Assembly: GCF_031085175.1 (NCBI RefSeq)
Contig: NZ_JAVHUY010000028.1
Location: forward strand, 62,001 to 126,000
Direction: 5' to 3'
Length of the DNA: 64,000 nucleotides
Source: Phytohabitans maris
Lineage (GTDB): Bacteria; Actinomycetota; Actinomycetes; Mycobacteriales; Micromonosporaceae
The notes beneath the pieces were generated by a model. That model ran no database searches, was not told the origin of the DNA, and worked only from the letters and a program-made list of their open reading frames with translations. Of the stretch, positions 62,630-64,000 are shown in pieces. Each line of letters begins with the position of its first letter. Positions within the stretch are counted from its first letter, which is position 1. Made by a program: the position numbers and the translations under genes.

Positions 62630-62683
62630 GTGATCGAGGCTCCCCTCAAGTCGCTAGAACGACTTGAGGGGAGCTTCGATCAC
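62630..62683. terminator. Long palindromic hairpin
   Basis: Arms of 24 bp with a single mismatch flank the 6-nt loop CTAGAA; the core reads GCTCCCCTCAAGTCG. It lies 47 bp after the SCO7613-family gene. It should end transcription, though its length and near-perfect symmetry also suit a dispersed palindromic repeat. Confidence 0.7.
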
Positions 62684-62726
62684 AGCCGTGGGGAGAAGCC
62701 GGCAGCGGGGAGAAGCCAGCCCCGGC

Positions 62727-62756
62727 TAGATCTATAAAACTGATTTGATGTATTGT
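62727..62756 (+). promoter_or_regulatory. Promoter/operator of the arsR-arsC gene
   Basis: An AT-rich island with the 8-bp palindrome TAGATCTA (62727-62734) and TATTGT at 62751-62756, a -10 box 7 nt before the ATG at 62764. No ribosome site precedes the ATG, so a leaderless transcript is likely. ArsR proteins bind such short dyads at their own promoters. Confidence 0.45.
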
Positions 62757-62763
62757 CCGTCGT

Positions 62764-63474
62764 ATGGGCGAGCCGCCGGTGTTCCTCGGGCTGGCCGGGC
62801 ACCCGGTGCGGTGGCGGCTGCTGACCGCGCTGGCCCGCGGCGACCGGCAGGTGCACGAGCTGACCGCGCTGGTCGGCGAGCCGCAGAGCCTCGTCTCGTA
62901 CCACCTGGGCAAGCTGCGCGCCGCGGGCCTGGTCGTCGTGCGGCGCAGCGCGGCCGACGGCCGGGTGGCGTTCTACGCGCTCGACCTGGCCCGCTGCGGC
63001 GACCTGCTCACGGCGGCCGGCGCCGCCCTGCATCCGGGGCTCGCGCTGGTGCCGCCACCGCCGCCCGGTGCCGCTTCACCGGGCGCTGTCCTCTTCCTGT
63101 GTACCGGCAACAGTGCCCGCTCCCAGATGGCCGAGGCGCTGCTGCGGCGGGCCCGGCCGGAGCTGACCGTGGTGAGCGCCGGCAGCCACCCCAAGCCCCT
63201 GCATCCGTACGCGGTGCGGGTGATGGCCGAGCGCGGGATCGACCTGTCCGGGCGGCGCAGCAAGCACCTGGACGAGTTCACCGGTGACCGGTTCGGGCAC
63301 GTGGTCACGCTCTGCGACCGGGTCCGGCTGGTCGCGCCCGACTTCCCGGGTGAGCCGGAGCGGGTGCACTGGAGCATCCCCGACCCGGCCCGCGCGGAGG
63401 AGGGGCTGGCCGGGTTCGCCCGTACGGCCGACGAGCTGAGCGTCCGGATCCACTATCTACTGTGGAGGTTTTGA
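62764..63474 (+). CDS. ArsR-ArsC fusion: HTH regulator plus arsenate reductase-like phosphatase
   Basis: A 236-residue fusion. Residues 1-95 are a winged helix (GHPVRWRLLTALA and the helix-turn-helix EPQSLVSYHLGKLRAAGL). Residues 105-236 are an LMW-phosphatase/arsenate-reductase domain with Cys113 in LCTGNSARSQ and a later Asp in SIPDP. A Pro-rich linker (about 98-104) joins them. Such fusions exist in actinobacteria and link sensing and reduction of arsenate, although other oxyanions or phosphoproteins are possible. The stop overlaps the VOC gene by one base. Confidence 0.85.
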   Translation: MGEPPVFLGLAGHPVRWRLLTALARGDRQVHELTALVGEPQSLVSYHLGKLRAAGLVVVRRSAADGRVAFYALDLARCGDLLTAAGAALHPGLALVPPPPPGAASPGAVLFLCTGNSARSQMAEALLRRARPELTVVSAGSHPKPLHPYAVRVMAERGIDLSGRRSKHLDEFTGDRFGHVVTLCDRVRLVAPDFPGEPERVHWSIPDPARAEEGLAGFARTADELSVRIHYLLWRF

Positions 63475-63860
63475 TGTCCTCGCCCGACGACGGCGACGTC
63501 TACGTCCGTTACCTGGTCGACGACGTGTCCGCCGCGATCGACTTCTACACCACGCACCTGGGCTTCACGGTGAAGACGAGGTTCCCACCCTTCGCCGACG
63601 TGGCCCTCGGCCACCTGCGGCTGCTGCTCTCCGGTCCGGACAGCTCGGCCGGGCGTACGCTGCCGGACGGCCGCACGCCGGGGCCGGGCGGGTGGAACCG
63701 CATCCACCTGCGCGTGCCCGACATCGCCGCCGAGGTGGCCCGGCTCCGCGCGGCCGGCCTGACGTTCCGCAGCGACATCGTCAGCGGCCCGGGCGGCCAG
63801 CAGATCGTGCTGGACGACCCGGCCGGCAACCCCGTCGAGCTCTTCCAGCCCGCCGCGTGA
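63474..63860 (+). CDS. VOC (glyoxalase/bleomycin-resistance fold) protein
   Basis: A 128-residue two-module VOC protein. RYLVDDVSAAIDFYTTHLGF is the first beta-alpha-beta unit, and IHLRVPDIAAEVARLRAAGLTF with DPAGNPVELFQ the second, with the Glu of VELF as a metal ligand. GGAGG 5 nt before the ATG gives a strong start, and TGATG couples it to the arsR-arsC gene. VOC proteins next to arsenic genes are common; the ligand is unknown. Confidence 0.85.
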   Translation: MSSPDDGDVYVRYLVDDVSAAIDFYTTHLGFTVKTRFPPFADVALGHLRLLLSGPDSSAGRTLPDGRTPGPGGWNRIHLRVPDIAAEVARLRAAGLTFRSDIVSGPGGQQIVLDDPAGNPVELFQPAA

Positions 63861-64000
63861 GCGAGGCGGGGCTCGCCACCGTCCTGAGGGAGTGGGGACG
63901 GATCGGATGCATCGGGTTCGGCGGGCCGCCGACCCACATCGCGCTGCTGCGCGAGCTCTGCGTGGAGCGGCGGAAGTGGCTGGACGCCAAGGCTTTCGAG
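63857..64000 (+). CDS. ChrA-like chromate transporter (5' part only)
   Basis: The first 48 codons are visible before the window ends. WGRIGCIGFGGPPTHIALLR and the following CVERRKWLDAKAFE match the first conserved segment of ChrA, where FGGP is the signature. GTG at 63857 overlaps the VOC stop by 4 bp. Together with the arsR-arsC gene it makes an oxyanion-response operon; arsenate or chromate as substrate cannot be settled from this fragment. Confidence 0.75.
   Translation, partial: MSEAGLATVLREWGRIGCIGFGGPPTHIALLRELCVERRKWLDAKAFE

Overview
The DNA is very GC-rich and coding almost throughout. It has GTG and TTG starts, frequent 4-bp start/stop overlaps (ATGA, GTGA, TTGA) and several TANNNT boxes 7 to 9 nt before a start codon, which suggests leaderless transcripts. 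Together with the SCO7613-type membrane protein, a sigma factor carrying a ZAS domain, a class E-like sortase and a CBM2 exoenzyme, this points to a filamentous actinomycete. Micromonosporaceae is my best guess, by inference. I see no rRNA, tRNA, CRISPR array, insertion sequence or phage.

Layout. 1-3144: tail of a probable carbon-nitrogen hydrolase and an MSMEG_0565-like glycosyltransferase; a PadR regulator coupled to a signal-peptidase-like protein that has lost both catalytic residues; an ArsR/SRPBCC pair. 3207-8948 (minus strand): secreted alpha-amylase with CBM20, a DUF5648/GH99-like protein behind a 3 x 34-bp tandem repeat, a small lipoprotein, and an APP1-type phosphatase carrying a minisatellite insert. 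8949-9574: an intergenic array of GGTCAACCCC-centred repeats. 9575-13567: a two-component system and an ABC-2 exporter. 13937-17186: an acetyltransferase, a cyclase-family amidohydrolase, a winged-helix protein and a TPR protein.

17289-57191 is a large exopolysaccharide (EPS) or surface-glycan locus in several operons that converge or diverge. It encodes precursor routes for three unusual sugars: GDP-perosamine (gmd, DegT aminotransferase, NeuD-like acyltransferase), UDP-N-acetyl-L-fucosamine (CapE, CapF, CapG-like, with a WbuB-like transferase) and UDP-diNAc-bacillosamine (PglF/E/D-like). A PglC-like enzyme would prime undecaprenyl phosphate. The locus also has a nucleotide-sugar dehydrogenase, six GT4 transferases, two methyltransferases, two Wzy-like polymerases, three Wzx-like flippases, a Wzz/BY-kinase and its LMW phosphatase. 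Around these lie surface proteins (a vWA/prealbumin-fold protein, a DUF4012 protein, an LPVTS-tailed Ig-like protein, a sortase), a sigma factor with an in-cis ZAS domain, a degenerate GGDEF protein, and a GH16/CE4 pair that could trim or deacetylate the polymer.

57225-64000: a CBM2-metallopeptidase, a 1364-residue SCO7613-family membrane protein, an ArsR-ArsC fusion with a VOC protein, and the start of a ChrA-like transporter.

Two patterns cross the whole window. Codon-phased repeats have expanded in cytosolic or linker segments of several otherwise conserved proteins. A 13-bp palindrome, GTCCAnnnTGGAC, and its near-matches recur inside genes, often forcing codons that are rare here (AGA, AGT, TGT, GGA, TTT).
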